Assembly (NCBI RefSeq): GCF_000377765.1
Contig: NZ_KB898666.1
Coordinates: 186,001-250,000, forward strand
Origin: Gracilibacillus lacisalsi DSM 19029
Lineage (GTDB): Bacteria; Bacillota; Bacilli; Bacillales; Amphibacillaceae
Length of the DNA: 64,000 bases
Reading direction: 5' to 3'
Within the stretch, counting starts at the first letter, position 1. Each line of letters starts with the position of its first letter. The notes under the pieces were generated by a model that made no database searches, was not told where the DNA came from, and worked only from the letters and a program-made list of their open reading frames with translations. Made by a program: the position numbers and the translations under genes. Positions 27,165-36,618 of this stretch are shown piece after piece.

Positions 27165-28583
27165 TTATTCCAACGTAAAGGAGGCTAGATTAGCCCGACC
27201 ATTTCCTGTGTAGGTAACATACAATGCTTGAATGCCATCGGGAATCTCGATGTCAGATGAATATTCTGTCCATACATTGGTAAACTTAACCGGCAATGTT
27301 GCTAATGCAGGTCCATCCCAAGAAGTTTTTATTTCAAAAGCACCATTACAATATCCTCTCACTTTGACTTTCACCTTTGTTATACCCTGGCAGTCAAAGT
27401 ATTTAAAGCCAGCTGTTGCAGACTCAGTCATATTGGCAATATACCCTATTTCTTCATCTCCATCTTTTCCATCCTGTGTAATTTTAGGAAATTGAGTGTC
27501 CATCCAAAGATCACCTGTATACATTGCCTCGTCATCGCAAAAGAGATTGCATGCTATGTATGCAGGATACTCTCCACGTCCTATAAGCGACTTGTCATTA
27601 GCACCACATGATGTCATCTCTACCTGAGGAATCGTACCATCTGCTAGAATTTTGATTGGTTCGATACATCCTTGACGACTGAAATTGGAGCCATTGGTAT
27701 GACGATGATAAAAAATATACCACTTATTCTCGATCTCAATTATGCTGCCATGATTATTCCCTCCATAGTACATAGGCTTGGTCGCAGGTTTATAAGAATC
27801 AATATGCATGTCGTTATTACTTACAATAACTCCTCCGTATTCAAAACCTTTTGTTGGATGTTTGCTAGTGGCGTAACACAGCTCATGCATGACAATAGAA
27901 GAATAGATTAGATAATAAGTATCTCCTATCTTCCTCATGGAAGGCGCCTCAAAAAACTCATGACCTTCAAAGCTACTCCCTTTACTAAATGGTTCACTCG
28001 GTGTAATGGTTACCGTCTCTTCCATAATGGTGAGCATGTCTGCTTCCAATACTGTCGCCATCGTACCACTTCTTGATGTATCACCAATAGCACAAAAGCC
28101 AGTGTAAAGATATGTTTTATCTCCTTCAGTCAAAACACCAGGATCAAATTGCGGCTCGTCCCCATCTCTTTCTCCTAAACGACCGCCATCTTTATCCTGA
28201 ACATAACCATAAAATTCATATTTCCCAGCAGGAGTATCACATACTGCCACAGATACTACAGGGACTTTATCCAGTACATAGTACAAATAATACCGTCCGT
28301 CGGGACCTACCGTAACATCTGGAGCGTAAAGGCACATATTTGCTTCCTTATTCAACGGATCGTCGGTTTTTTTGTATATTACTCCTTCATAACGCCAGTC
28401 TGCTAAGTCATTTACGGGTGCGGACCAACATACATAATCATTTAAACAATAAGCATGCCCATTAAAACGGTCATGTGATCCATAAATATAGACTCTATCA
28501 TTGAAAACATATGGTTCTGCATCTGGTATATACTCCCACGATGGTAGATATGGATTTACTGCTTGCTTTTTCAGTGTCTGCAT
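27165..28583 (-). CDS. GH43 glycosidase with C-terminal carbohydrate-binding-like domain
   Basis: A 472-residue protein with a five-bladed beta-propeller to about residue 330. The expected catalytic residues are Asp21 (general base, IPDAEPYVF), Asp89 (YAPDVTV) and Glu212 (acid, FFEAPSM). A C-terminal beta-sandwich of about 130 residues resembles CBM6-type modules. GH43 enzymes are mostly beta-xylosidases and alpha-L-arabinofuranosidases. There is no signal peptide, so action is cytoplasmic. AGGGGAA precedes the ATG. Together with GH95 and GH31 it suggests debranching of an arabinoxylan- or xyloglucan-derived oligomer. Confidence 0.9.
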   Translation of the reverse strand: MQTLKKQAVNPYLPSWEYIPDAEPYVFNDRVYIYGSHDRFNGHAYCLNDYVCWSAPVNDLADWRYEGVIYKKTDDPLNKEANMCLYAPDVTVGPDGRYYLYYVLDKVPVVSVAVCDTPAGKYEFYGYVQDKDGGRLGERDGDEPQFDPGVLTEGDKTYLYTGFCAIGDTSRSGTMATVLEADMLTIMEETVTITPSEPFSKGSSFEGHEFFEAPSMRKIGDTYYLIYSSIVMHELCYATSKHPTKGFEYGGVIVSNNDMHIDSYKPATKPMYYGGNNHGSIIEIENKWYIFYHRHTNGSNFSRQGCIEPIKILADGTIPQVEMTSCGANDKSLIGRGEYPAYIACNLFCDDEAMYTGDLWMDTQFPKITQDGKDGDEEIGYIANMTESATAGFKYFDCQGITKVKVKVRGYCNGAFEIKTSWDGPALATLPVKFTNVWTEYSSDIEIPDGIQALYVTYTGNGRANLASFTLE

Positions 28584-28632
28584 CTTAATTCCCCTTTTCT
28601 ATCTATTTTTTAGGTAACCCTTTAATTCATTA

Positions 28633-30882
28633 TTATTCTTTGTTGAATACTATCGGATAGGTGTGGCCTGCCGTTGTTTCAAACTCTGTTCTTTGATTAT
28701 TCAATAAGACGACACATTTTTCTCCTTCCAGGGAATGAATAACAGCTTCTTTTAATTCACCCTTATCCCAAGATAAGTCAACTTCGAACCCACCTCTTGC
28801 TTTTAGACCACTGACTTTCCCTGTTGTCCATTCATTAGGTAAGGCTGGCAGTAGGTGTAACTTACCGGTATGACTTTGAACCAACAATTCTGCGATACCT
28901 GCTGTGCCGCCAAAATTCCCATCGATTTGGAACGGTGGATGATTATCAAATAAGTTTGGTAGAGTAGAAGACTTAAGCAATTCAAGAATATGCTGATAAG
29001 CCAGTTCCCCCTCTTCTAAACGAGCCCACATGTTAATAATCCAGGCACGACTCCATCCAGTATGGCCTCCACCAGACTGTAGCCTCCTTTCTAGTGTTAC
29101 TTTTGCTGCTTTAACTAGGTTCGGTGTAGTGCTTGGTGATATTTGTTTTCCTGGGTATAAGGCAAACAAGTGTGAAATATGACGGTGACCTGGTTCTTCT
29201 TCATCATAATCTTCTAGCCATTCTTGAATTTGACCATGTTTACCAATTTTCGGTTTTGGTAATTTCTCTCTTAATTCAAGTAATTGATGTCGAAACGCTT
29301 GATCCACCTCTAAAATTTCACTAGCTTCTATACAGCTTGTAAAAAGAGCAAATATAATTTGGCTATCCATTGACGGTCCTTCACACAATGTTCCTTTTTC
29401 ACCATTTGGTAAAATGTACGTATTCTCTGGTGAAACAGATGGAGTTGTTATTAACAGGCCGTCTTCATTTTCGACTAAAAAATCAACAAAAAATAAAGCT
29501 GCTTCTTTTAAAGTATCATATGAGTTTTCCAAAAATTCCTCATTACGTGTAAATTCAAAATGCTCCCACAAGTGTAAACATAACCATGCCGCACCCATTG
29601 GCCAAATCGTCGCTGGCATATAGATGTCTTGTGGTGCAGTATCTCCCCATATATCAGTATTATGATGGGCTGTAAAGCCCCGACATCCATACATGCTTTT
29701 CGCAGTATTTTTGCCATTTTTCTTTATTTTTTCTATATGTTTAAAAAGTGCCTCATGGCATTCAGATAAATTACAGATCTCTGCTGGCCAGTAATTCATC
29801 TGAGCATTGATATTGATAGTAAATTTACTATCCCAAGGAGGCAGCATTTTCTCATTCCAAATTCCCTGCAATGTAGCTGGTAGCGAATTAGCTCGACTAG
29901 AAGAAATGAGTAAATAACGTCCAAATTGAAAGTACGTACTGATTAATGATAAATCCTCTTTACCTTCTTTCACTAACTCTAAACGTTGATCAGTCGCCAA
30001 ATCAGAATTCTCTCCGTTATCGTCACCTAAATTCAACGTTACTCTATTAAATAATTTCTGATAATCTTCTATATGATTTTGCAGTAACTCTTGATAGGTC
30101 TTTGCTGAGGCTTTCTCAATCGTTTTTAAACATTGCTGCTCAGGATCCTCATAACGGTATGATGTAGCAGCTGAGAGAATCAATGTTACCGCATCTGCAT
30201 TTTCAACAATTAAATGATTTCCAAGCGTTTTGACTGAACCATTTTCTGCTGTTGCCTTTATTGCACTGCGGAATACAATACCACCCTTACCACCCGTTTC
30301 TCCTCTCATGATCAACGAATTATCTGATATTGGTCCAAGTTCATCGTAGTTTCTTGCGTTTCCACGATCGAGCAGAGTTCGAAAAGAGATGGAGTTTAAT
30401 TCAGAGGCTGTGAAACGAATCACCATCACTTGGTCTGGATAGCTCGTGAATGTTTCGCGGTTAAACGTGACATCGCCTATAGTATATTGCACCTTCGTAA
30501 CCGCATTATCCAAATCTAACTCTCTAGAGTAATTAGATGTCGCTGTTTCCTTGTGTTCTATATTTATTAAAAGATCACCTAGCGGTTCATAATGGCGTTG
30601 TGTTTCTGGTGTTCCTGTAAAAGTCAGTGCTGCCAAATCCTCTGCTTCTTTTAATCTTCCATCAGCTAATAACTTTCTAATTTGAGGTAAGTGCGCTAGT
30701 GCATCTGGATTATTTCGATCTCTTGGTCCCCCGTACCAAACAGAATCCTCATTTAATTGCACTCGTTCCTGATGAATACCACCAAAAATCATTCCACCTA
30801 ATCGTCCATTTCCTACTGGTAAAGCTTCGTTCCATTCTTTTGCTGGTTGTTTATACCAAATTCGTTTGTTTGCTTTCAGCAT
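28633..30882 (-). CDS. GH95 glycosidase (alpha-L-fucosidase or alpha-L-galactosidase)
   Basis: A 749-residue family 95 enzyme with an N-terminal beta domain opening at WYKQPAKEWNEALPVGNGRLG and an (alpha/alpha)6 barrel. The conserved residues are visible: NINAQMNYWPAE (residues 357-368), the general acid Glu486 in PSVSPEN, and Asp654 in FQIDGNFGGT. The family includes 1,2-alpha-L-fucosidases and alpha-L-galactosidases. The ATG at 30882 is chosen for its AAAGGAGA site; the frame runs open 48 codons further upstream but that part is unlike the family. There is no signal peptide. The neighbouring L-galactose dehydrogenase makes L-galactosidase activity a serious possibility. Confidence 0.92.
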   Translation of the reverse strand: MLKANKRIWYKQPAKEWNEALPVGNGRLGGMIFGGIHQERVQLNEDSVWYGGPRDRNNPDALAHLPQIRKLLADGRLKEAEDLAALTFTGTPETQRHYEPLGDLLINIEHKETATSNYSRELDLDNAVTKVQYTIGDVTFNRETFTSYPDQVMVIRFTASELNSISFRTLLDRGNARNYDELGPISDNSLIMRGETGGKGGIVFRSAIKATAENGSVKTLGNHLIVENADAVTLILSAATSYRYEDPEQQCLKTIEKASAKTYQELLQNHIEDYQKLFNRVTLNLGDDNGENSDLATDQRLELVKEGKEDLSLISTYFQFGRYLLISSSRANSLPATLQGIWNEKMLPPWDSKFTININAQMNYWPAEICNLSECHEALFKHIEKIKKNGKNTAKSMYGCRGFTAHHNTDIWGDTAPQDIYMPATIWPMGAAWLCLHLWEHFEFTRNEEFLENSYDTLKEAALFFVDFLVENEDGLLITTPSVSPENTYILPNGEKGTLCEGPSMDSQIIFALFTSCIEASEILEVDQAFRHQLLELREKLPKPKIGKHGQIQEWLEDYDEEEPGHRHISHLFALYPGKQISPSTTPNLVKAAKVTLERRLQSGGGHTGWSRAWIINMWARLEEGELAYQHILELLKSSTLPNLFDNHPPFQIDGNFGGTAGIAELLVQSHTGKLHLLPALPNEWTTGKVSGLKARGGFEVDLSWDKGELKEAVIHSLEGEKCVVLLNNQRTEFETTAGHTYPIVFNKE

Positions 30883-31120
30883 GAGGCATCTCCTTTCCAC
30901 ATTTATAGGTAAAATCTTTTGAATATCTTGTGTTTGTTGCCAAGAAGGGAATGCAATAATCATATAATCCACTGAATTTTTGATGACGCTTTTCCCCATC
31001 GCCTGATGATACGGAAAAAGGTTCAATTTTATTGCATCTCACCGTCAAGTTAAATTTGGCAAACATGCTTACACACTTTCTAAAATAAGGAGGCAAATTG
31101 TAAAACTATTAAAATACCTA

Positions 31121-32056
31121 TTACCTTTCATTCCACTCTGCATTACCACTTTGCCAGGTCTTATTATGAATAGGTTGAAGAATATCTAGAACTCCCGCTA
31201 AAACATCCTCATCTATTGGTTCTTCCGTCCATTTTATATTTTTCGTGATGTTTTTTACACTTGCTGTGCTGACTAATGTGGTCGGAATCGATTCATTCCT
31301 AGTTGAATACTGAATCGCTAATTTAGCAAGATCGTATCCATGTGATTCACAATACTCGGCTGCTTTCAAGCATAACTTCTGTATTTCCTTATCGGCTGGA
31401 TGCCAGTTAGCAACGTCACGCGAATTTAACAAGCCCATAGACAATGGCGAAGCATTTACTAATCCTACCTGTCTTTTTTCTAATAAAGGTAGTAGCGATA
31501 GAAGAGAAGTATCATTTAGAGAATAATGACAATAGGAAAGAATAACATCTAAATCTATCCTCTTTAGTACTTTTTCAAAAATAATAAGCGGCAAACCAGA
31601 TACACCCAGAAAACGAATTTTTCCTTGTTTTTTTAATTCTTCTAAAGCAGGAATACCTTCCTCAATTACTTGGTCATATGAACCAAACTCTATATCATGT
31701 AAATATAAGATATCTACATAATCCGTCCCTAGCCTTTGTAAACTCTCATCTAAACTTTTAGCAATTGTCTTCTTAGAGAAGTCAAAATCATCTACACCAA
31801 ATCTGCCAGCCTTTGTAGAAAGGATATATTTGTCACGAGGAATATTAGCTAATGCCTTGCCTAAAACCGTTTCGGCTTTTGTTAAACCATAATATGGTGA
31901 AACGTCAATTAAATTTATACCTTGATCAATGGCTGCATGTACAGTTTTAATGCCTTCCGTTTCATTGATTTCCCTAAAAACAGACCCTAATGATGATGCT
32001 CCATAGCTAAGTACTGAAACATCTAATCCGGTTTGTCCTAGTTTCCTATATTTCAA
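31121..32056 (-). CDS. Aldo/keto reductase resembling L-galactose dehydrogenase
   Basis: Predicted NAD(P)-dependent oxidation of an L-sugar at C1 to its lactone. The 311-residue protein keeps the aldo/keto reductase tetrad region (DVSPYYG, STKAGRFG, LHDIEFGS). It shares unusual stretches with plant L-galactose dehydrogenase as I remember it: YGASSLGSVF, LHDIEFGS, VILSYCHY, NASPLSMGLL and WHPA. L-fucose dehydrogenases are close relatives and L-fucose is 6-deoxy-L-galactose, so either substrate is possible. Translation starts at a TTG (32056-32054) with GAGGAGG 8 nt upstream. The lactonase gene follows in the same order as the pathway. Confidence 0.82.
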   Translation of the reverse strand: MKYRKLGQTGLDVSVLSYGASSLGSVFREINETEGIKTVHAAIDQGINLIDVSPYYGLTKAETVLGKALANIPRDKYILSTKAGRFGVDDFDFSKKTIAKSLDESLQRLGTDYVDILYLHDIEFGSYDQVIEEGIPALEELKKQGKIRFLGVSGLPLIIFEKVLKRIDLDVILSYCHYSLNDTSLLSLLPLLEKRQVGLVNASPLSMGLLNSRDVANWHPADKEIQKLCLKAAEYCESHGYDLAKLAIQYSTRNESIPTTLVSTASVKNITKNIKWTEEPIDEDVLAGVLDILQPIHNKTWQSGNAEWNER

Positions 32057-32071
32057 CTTGATTCCTCCTCT

Positions 32072-32905
32072 TTAACGATTTAATTTGTAAAAATCGATTG
32101 CGTTTTGACCAAAAATCAATTCCTTATCCACTTTGGTAACTTCTTGAGGGAGAGCGTCATTCAATAATCGGTAAACCTGATTATAGCCAGCTGCTAATAA
32201 ACAGACAGGCCAATCACTACCATACATAATGCGATGATTTCCAAATACCTCTACAATATGATGCACATAAGGTACCATATCCTTAGTATTCCAGTTATCA
32301 TGATTTGCTTCGGTAACCATTCCAGATAGTTTACAATAAATATTTGAGTAACTGGCGATTTCAGCCATTTGTGTTTTCCAGGGTTCTAACTTCCCCTTTT
32401 CAATATCCGGTTTAGCAATATGATCGATCACTCCTCTTACCTTCACATGCTTTAATAATTCACAGACGGCTGGAAGTTGATTAGAAGTAACTAAAAAATC
32501 TACCGGGAGATCTATCTTTTCAAAATATGAGAAGGCATCCAAGAATTTATCACTTAAAATGATATTCTCATCGGGCATATCTTGAATCATAAGGCGAATT
32601 CCAACAAACTTAGGATGTTTTCGAAAAGTCTCTAGTTGCTCCTTATAGGAGGGATGGTCAATATCAATCCAGCCAACTACACCAATTACCGATGTTGCCT
32701 GGTCACTTAGGGAGAGAATAAATTCAGTTTCCTCAATCGTCGGAGCGGCTTGCACAATAATTGTTTTGTCTATTCCTGACTTCTTTAGATGTTCAACTAA
32801 ATCCTTTTCGAGAAAATCACGATATAGTGTAGGAATATCGGGAGTAATCCAACCATAATCATCTCTGCTTATCTTCCAATAATGCTGATGTGCATCAATT
32901 CGCAT
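32072..32905 (-). CDS. Amidohydrolase-family sugar lactonase
   Basis: A 277-residue amidohydrolase opening with the metal-binding DAHQHYW motif (residues 4-10) and carrying the conserved VVGWIDID, DHIAKP and MYGSDWPVC pieces, where the final Asp is catalytic. Members of this group hydrolyse L-fucono-, L-rhamnono-, L-arabinono- and L-galactono-lactones. GGTGGTG precedes the ATG. It lies between the two dehydrogenase genes, so it probably opens the lactone made by the aldo/keto reductase and gives L-galactonate or L-fuconate. Confidence 0.87.
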   Translation of the reverse strand: MRIDAHQHYWKISRDDYGWITPDIPTLYRDFLEKDLVEHLKKSGIDKTIIVQAAPTIEETEFILSLSDQATSVIGVVGWIDIDHPSYKEQLETFRKHPKFVGIRLMIQDMPDENIILSDKFLDAFSYFEKIDLPVDFLVTSNQLPAVCELLKHVKVRGVIDHIAKPDIEKGKLEPWKTQMAEIASYSNIYCKLSGMVTEANHDNWNTKDMVPYVHHIVEVFGNHRIMYGSDWPVCLLAAGYNQVYRLLNDALPQEVTKVDKELIFGQNAIDFYKLNR

Positions 32906-32963
32906 CTCTTCACCACCTTAGCTCTTTTTCAATTAAATGAATTTCAAAATGCTTAATGGATGA

Positions 32964-33977
32964 TTATATCTCAATCATCCCTTTCACAACACCACTCTCT
33001 GGTTTTAACCAATTTTTAAATTTATTCGGAAGATCATCAAATGTCGAGCGGTGCGTGATAAAACTCTTTTCATCAATGAAACCACTTTCAATAGATTCCA
33101 TCACAAAATTAAAATCTTCTTTAGTAGCATTTCTACTCGCCATTAATGTTAGTTCCTTAGAATGGAATAATGGATCAGAAAAAGTAATATCCGATTTAAC
33201 TAACCCTACATATACTAATTTCCCTCCATTTGCTGGATATCGAAAAGCATCCATCATGGATTTACTGTTTCCAGTTGCATCATAAACAATGTTTGGCATA
33301 TCTCCATTCGTAATGTTCATAAGTTGCTCAACTGGTCCGTTTAATACATTTATAGAATAGTCTAAATTTGCCCACTGTTTCGAAAAAGCTAATCGTTCGT
33401 CGTTCATATCCATCGCAATTACTTTAGCACCCTTTTGCTTAGCAGCCTGCATAACTCCTAACCCAATCGGTCCTGCACCAATCACAAGAGTAACGTCATC
33501 TTTTTGCAAATTAGACCGCCTCACCGCATGGGCTCCAATACTTAATGGCTCTAAGATAGCACTTTGATCCAACGTTAATGCATTTGTTTTAATTAGATGA
33601 TCACAGGGAACAGAGATTTGTTCAGTCATACCCCCATCAAAGTGGACCCCCATGACTCGCATATGTGTACAACAATTTGTTAACCCTTGTTTACAGGCAA
33701 TACATTTTCCACATTCCATATACGGGATAACGGAAACTTGATCACCTTGCTTTAAGCCATAAGGATTATTTCCTATGGATTCAATAACCCCTGCAAGCTC
33801 ATGCCCTAATATTCGGGGATACTCAAAAAAAGGTTGATTTCCTGTAAACGCATGCAAATCTGTCCCACATACTCCTATTCGTTTTATGTTAACAAGAGCA
33901 GTATCCTTTTCTAATTGTGGTCTCTCCTGATTAATCAGCTTAAATACTCTAGGTTCTTCACAGACTATAGCCTTCAA
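32964..33977 (-). CDS. Zinc-dependent dehydrogenase like L-galactonate oxidoreductase (LgoD)
   Basis: A 337-residue medium-chain dehydrogenase. The catalytic zinc ligands are in GVCGTDLHAF and GHELAGVIE. The structural-zinc cysteines are in MECGKCIACKQGLTNCC, and the Rossmann motif is GAGPIGLGVMQ. The segments HAVRRSN, FSDPLFHSKE and MASRNATKEDF recall E. coli LgoD, which oxidises L-galactonate to D-tagaturonate. Translation starts at a TTG (33977-33975) with AGGAGG 7 nt upstream. It is the first gene of the ten-gene minus-strand run and is divergent from an AraC regulator. L-fuconate or another sugar acid cannot be excluded. Confidence 0.82.
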   Translation of the reverse strand: MKAIVCEEPRVFKLINQERPQLEKDTALVNIKRIGVCGTDLHAFTGNQPFFEYPRILGHELAGVIESIGNNPYGLKQGDQVSVIPYMECGKCIACKQGLTNCCTHMRVMGVHFDGGMTEQISVPCDHLIKTNALTLDQSAILEPLSIGAHAVRRSNLQKDDVTLVIGAGPIGLGVMQAAKQKGAKVIAMDMNDERLAFSKQWANLDYSINVLNGPVEQLMNITNGDMPNIVYDATGNSKSMMDAFRYPANGGKLVYVGLVKSDITFSDPLFHSKELTLMASRNATKEDFNFVMESIESGFIDEKSFITHRSTFDDLPNKFKNWLKPESGVVKGMIEI

Positions 33978-34114
33978 TTATATGCCTCCTATAGTGTTCT
34001 TCCTGAAATAAATATACTGTATAAATAGATTAACAAAAATAAATTGAAATAAAAATTGCTTTTATTGCTTTATTTATACTGTTTTTTGATATAACCTACT
34101 AATAGGTGATATTT
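33978..34114. promoter_or_regulatory. Divergent promoter region with an inverted TTTATAC-type repeat
   Basis: ACTGTATAAATA (34016-34027) and TATTTATACTGT (34071-34082) share an inverted TTTATAC core, 43 nt apart, between the dehydrogenase and AraC genes. Such spaced half-sites suit an AraC-type looping regulator, but the match is short in AT-rich DNA. Confidence 0.35.
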
Positions 34115-34996
34115 ATGAAAACCCTTAAAAAAAATGCTGATTCCTTATTTCCTTTTTCTTTTGTTTATAAAGGAAGTAAGGAACCCCAAAATGAATTACC
34201 AACCCATATGCATGATTTTCATGAGATTATTTATGTTCACAAAGGTACAGGAACATTTTTTATTAACAACACGCTTTATGACATGAATCAAGGGGATGTA
34301 TTCTTTGTCCCTAACGACACTATTCATCATGCTGTACCCAATCAAGATGATTTAGTTACTTCATCTGTCGTTTTTTTTAGCCCTGCATTAATTCAAACAA
34401 TACCGATTGATGAAAACTTTTCATATACATTTATTGTTGAAAAGATTAAGAAACACAAACACTATAAAATATTTCTTTCAGAAGAGGAACAAGAGATTTT
34501 TGAACAATTTCTCAATGATATAGAAAAGGAATTACGGGAAAAACAAATGGGTTCTATTCATGCTGCTATTTTAATTACCCATCAAATATTACTCTATTTA
34601 TCTCGTTTAAGCATAAAGCAAATAGATAAAACATTTAGGGAAGAAAACCTTAATCGCTTTTGGATGAACGAAATTTTTGCGTTTATTGACCGTAACCTGC
34701 AAGGTAATATATCCTTAAGCTTATTAGCTGAGAAAGCACATGTTAGCCCAGCTCATTTCAGTAGAGTTTTTAAAGAAGTAACTGGTATTGGAATTACTGT
34801 GTATGTAAACAAAAAAAGAACCTATAAAGCTAAAGAGCTATTGTGGAAAACTGACTATCCTGTTTCTCATATTGCTGAGCTAAGTGGGTTTGACAGTACA
34901 CCGCATTTTTATCGAACTTTCAAAAAATATATAGGGACTACTCCTTCAAGTTATCGAAAAAACAAAAAATACATGTTGAAATCGACCGATGAATAA
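34115..34996 (+). CDS. AraC-family regulator with N-terminal cupin
   Basis: A 293-residue regulator. The N-terminal cupin (LPTHMHDFHEIIYVHKGTG, about residues 30-48) is the probable ligand pocket, and the C-terminal 100 residues hold two helix-turn-helix motifs (LLAEKAHVSPAHFSRVFKE and HIAELSGFDSTPHFYRTFKK). The ATG at 34115 with AGGTGAT upstream is preferred over the GTG three codons earlier. It is divergent from the dehydrogenase gene and is the likely local switch for the L-galactose/GH95 gene run, with a sugar or sugar acid as inducer. Confidence 0.88.
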   Translation: MKTLKKNADSLFPFSFVYKGSKEPQNELPTHMHDFHEIIYVHKGTGTFFINNTLYDMNQGDVFFVPNDTIHHAVPNQDDLVTSSVVFFSPALIQTIPIDENFSYTFIVEKIKKHKHYKIFLSEEEQEIFEQFLNDIEKELREKQMGSIHAAILITHQILLYLSRLSIKQIDKTFREENLNRFWMNEIFAFIDRNLQGNISLSLLAEKAHVSPAHFSRVFKEVTGIGITVYVNKKRTYKAKELLWKTDYPVSHIAELSGFDSTPHFYRTFKKYIGTTPSSYRKNKKYMLKSTDE

Positions 34997-35087
34997 GATA
35001 AGGTATCATGTTTTTTTCCGATTGAACTCGAACCTACGACCCCGCTAAAGATTATGTTCTCAGAAAAAAGCTATCCTCCGACCGCTG

Positions 35088-36614
35088 TTAAGAATATTGC
35101 TTACGATATTCACTCGGGCTCAGTCCGGTCTCTTTCTTAAATACTCGACTAAAATAATTAGGATCCTTATATCCAACCGTTAAAGCAATTTCTTTTAATG
35201 ATACTCGCTCATCTAATAATAAGTCTTTTGCCTTTGTCAGCCTGGTTTGTGTCACATACTCAACAAAAGTAATTTGAAAATGCTCTTTAAACAATTTACT
35301 GAAGTAATAAGAGCTTAACCCCACTGTCTCAGCTACTTCTTCCAATGTTATATTTCTTTGATAATGGGCTTCAATATATTCCTTTGCCTGCATCAACAGA
35401 CCTTGAACTCCAGTTGAACGCCATTCACTTATCTGCATCATTACTCTTTTCAAGTGAACCTTAGCAGCTTCCCTGATCTGTGTCCCTGTTTCAAACTGAT
35501 CAAAGCTCATTTGGATATTCTGATCCAGACCTAGCTCTTTCATCATTCTTGTTAAGATAATAAAAAAGTTTTCGATTGTCTTTTGGATGATTTGGACCTG
35601 ATAACTTGCATTCTGTTGTACCGATTGGAAATAGCGGTCAAATAACAACGTTCCCTGCTGAGTATCTCCTTTTTTAATGGCTTCTAGTAAGTCTTTCTCT
35701 TCCTCAAAATGGATCCGTTCTTTTCTTTTTTCAGCCATTTGGTCTGTATAGACTTGATATTTAGCGCCAGAGTGGGTTTGCACTTGCTCTAAAGCATATA
35801 GTGCTTCTTGATAGGACCTGGAAAAGTCCTGTAAATCAGTAATTACTGCTCCTACCCCAACACAGAGCTGACAGTCACGTAATTCACGCTGTATATCCTG
35901 TATGACATCTCTGGCAAACTGATCCATTCGATAATCACCATACTTTACGAAAACTGGAACTTGATAACCTGTCAGCGGTCCTACAAAAACATCATAAGGT
36001 AACCTTGCTAATCCGTCTTTTAATGTGCGATACCAGTTGCTTTTCTGTTCACGGTCAGGTCTAAGCATCTCTGACTGAAAAGAAAATACCGCGGCAAAGC
36101 CTTTTGTATTCTCGACATCTAGCCATTTCGTCCAATCTTCGGCGTTGAACTCATGGACATGATCCATCATTAACGTTAAGATAAATTCCATCTCTACCAA
36201 TGCACTTGCTTGTTCTAATCGTTCATTTAGCTCATTTTTTTCAGATAGCTCCGCAACCATCCGATCGAAAGCTTCTAATACTTCTGATACTTTACTCGGC
36301 TTTAACAGGTATTCTTTTATGCCAAATTTCATCGATCGTTTAGCATATTGAAACGTATCAAATGCAGATACCATGATACATTTTGTTTCCGGTATTGTCT
36401 GAAGAATTTGTTCAATGGCTACCAAACCATCAAATTCTGGCATTTTAATGTCCATAAAAATAATATCAGGTCGATGTGTTGTGGCAAGCTCAACTGCTTC
36501 TTTGCCGTTTTTTGCTTCTGCAATGATTTCAGCATTTGATCTGTTTCGTTCTAAAATCATCCGGATTCCTTCTCGTTCAATTGCCTCATCATCTACAAGC
36601 ATTACTTTTATCAT
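35088..36614 (-). CDS. YesN-type response regulator with AraC DNA-binding domain
   Basis: A 508-residue two-component regulator. The N-terminal receiver domain has the acidic pocket VDDE (residues 7-10), the phosphorylation site Asp55 in FMDIKMPEFDG and the conserved Lys in YLLKPSK. A central linker of about 270 residues precedes the C-terminal AraC domain (VAETVGLSSYYFSKLFKEHF and IALTVGYKDPNYFSRVFKK). It overlaps no gene but follows the kinase gene by only 4 nt, so the two are a pair. The third partner is the sugar-binding protein encoded upstream. Target genes are not adjacent, apart from possibly the 17-34 kb sugar locus. Confidence 0.92.
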   Translation of the reverse strand: MIKVMLVDDEAIEREGIRMILERNRSNAEIIAEAKNGKEAVELATTHRPDIIFMDIKMPEFDGLVAIEQILQTIPETKCIMVSAFDTFQYAKRSMKFGIKEYLLKPSKVSEVLEAFDRMVAELSEKNELNERLEQASALVEMEFILTLMMDHVHEFNAEDWTKWLDVENTKGFAAVFSFQSEMLRPDREQKSNWYRTLKDGLARLPYDVFVGPLTGYQVPVFVKYGDYRMDQFARDVIQDIQRELRDCQLCVGVGAVITDLQDFSRSYQEALYALEQVQTHSGAKYQVYTDQMAEKRKERIHFEEEKDLLEAIKKGDTQQGTLLFDRYFQSVQQNASYQVQIIQKTIENFFIILTRMMKELGLDQNIQMSFDQFETGTQIREAAKVHLKRVMMQISEWRSTGVQGLLMQAKEYIEAHYQRNITLEEVAETVGLSSYYFSKLFKEHFQITFVEYVTQTRLTKAKDLLLDERVSLKEIALTVGYKDPNYFSRVFKKETGLSPSEYRKQYS

Positions 36615-36618
36615 TTTG

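Noticed and set aside
30883-31026. 48-codon upstream extension of the GH95 frame
   Set aside because: Not similar to GH95 N-termini, and the ATG at 30882 has a proper AAAGGAGA site; the extension is an open frame by chance.
35018-35060. tRNA-like fragment: minus strand reads GGTCGTAGGTTCGAGTTC, similar to a T-arm
   Set aside because: The T-stem does not pair (GTAGG against TCAAT) and no anticodon or acceptor stem is found; most likely chance.
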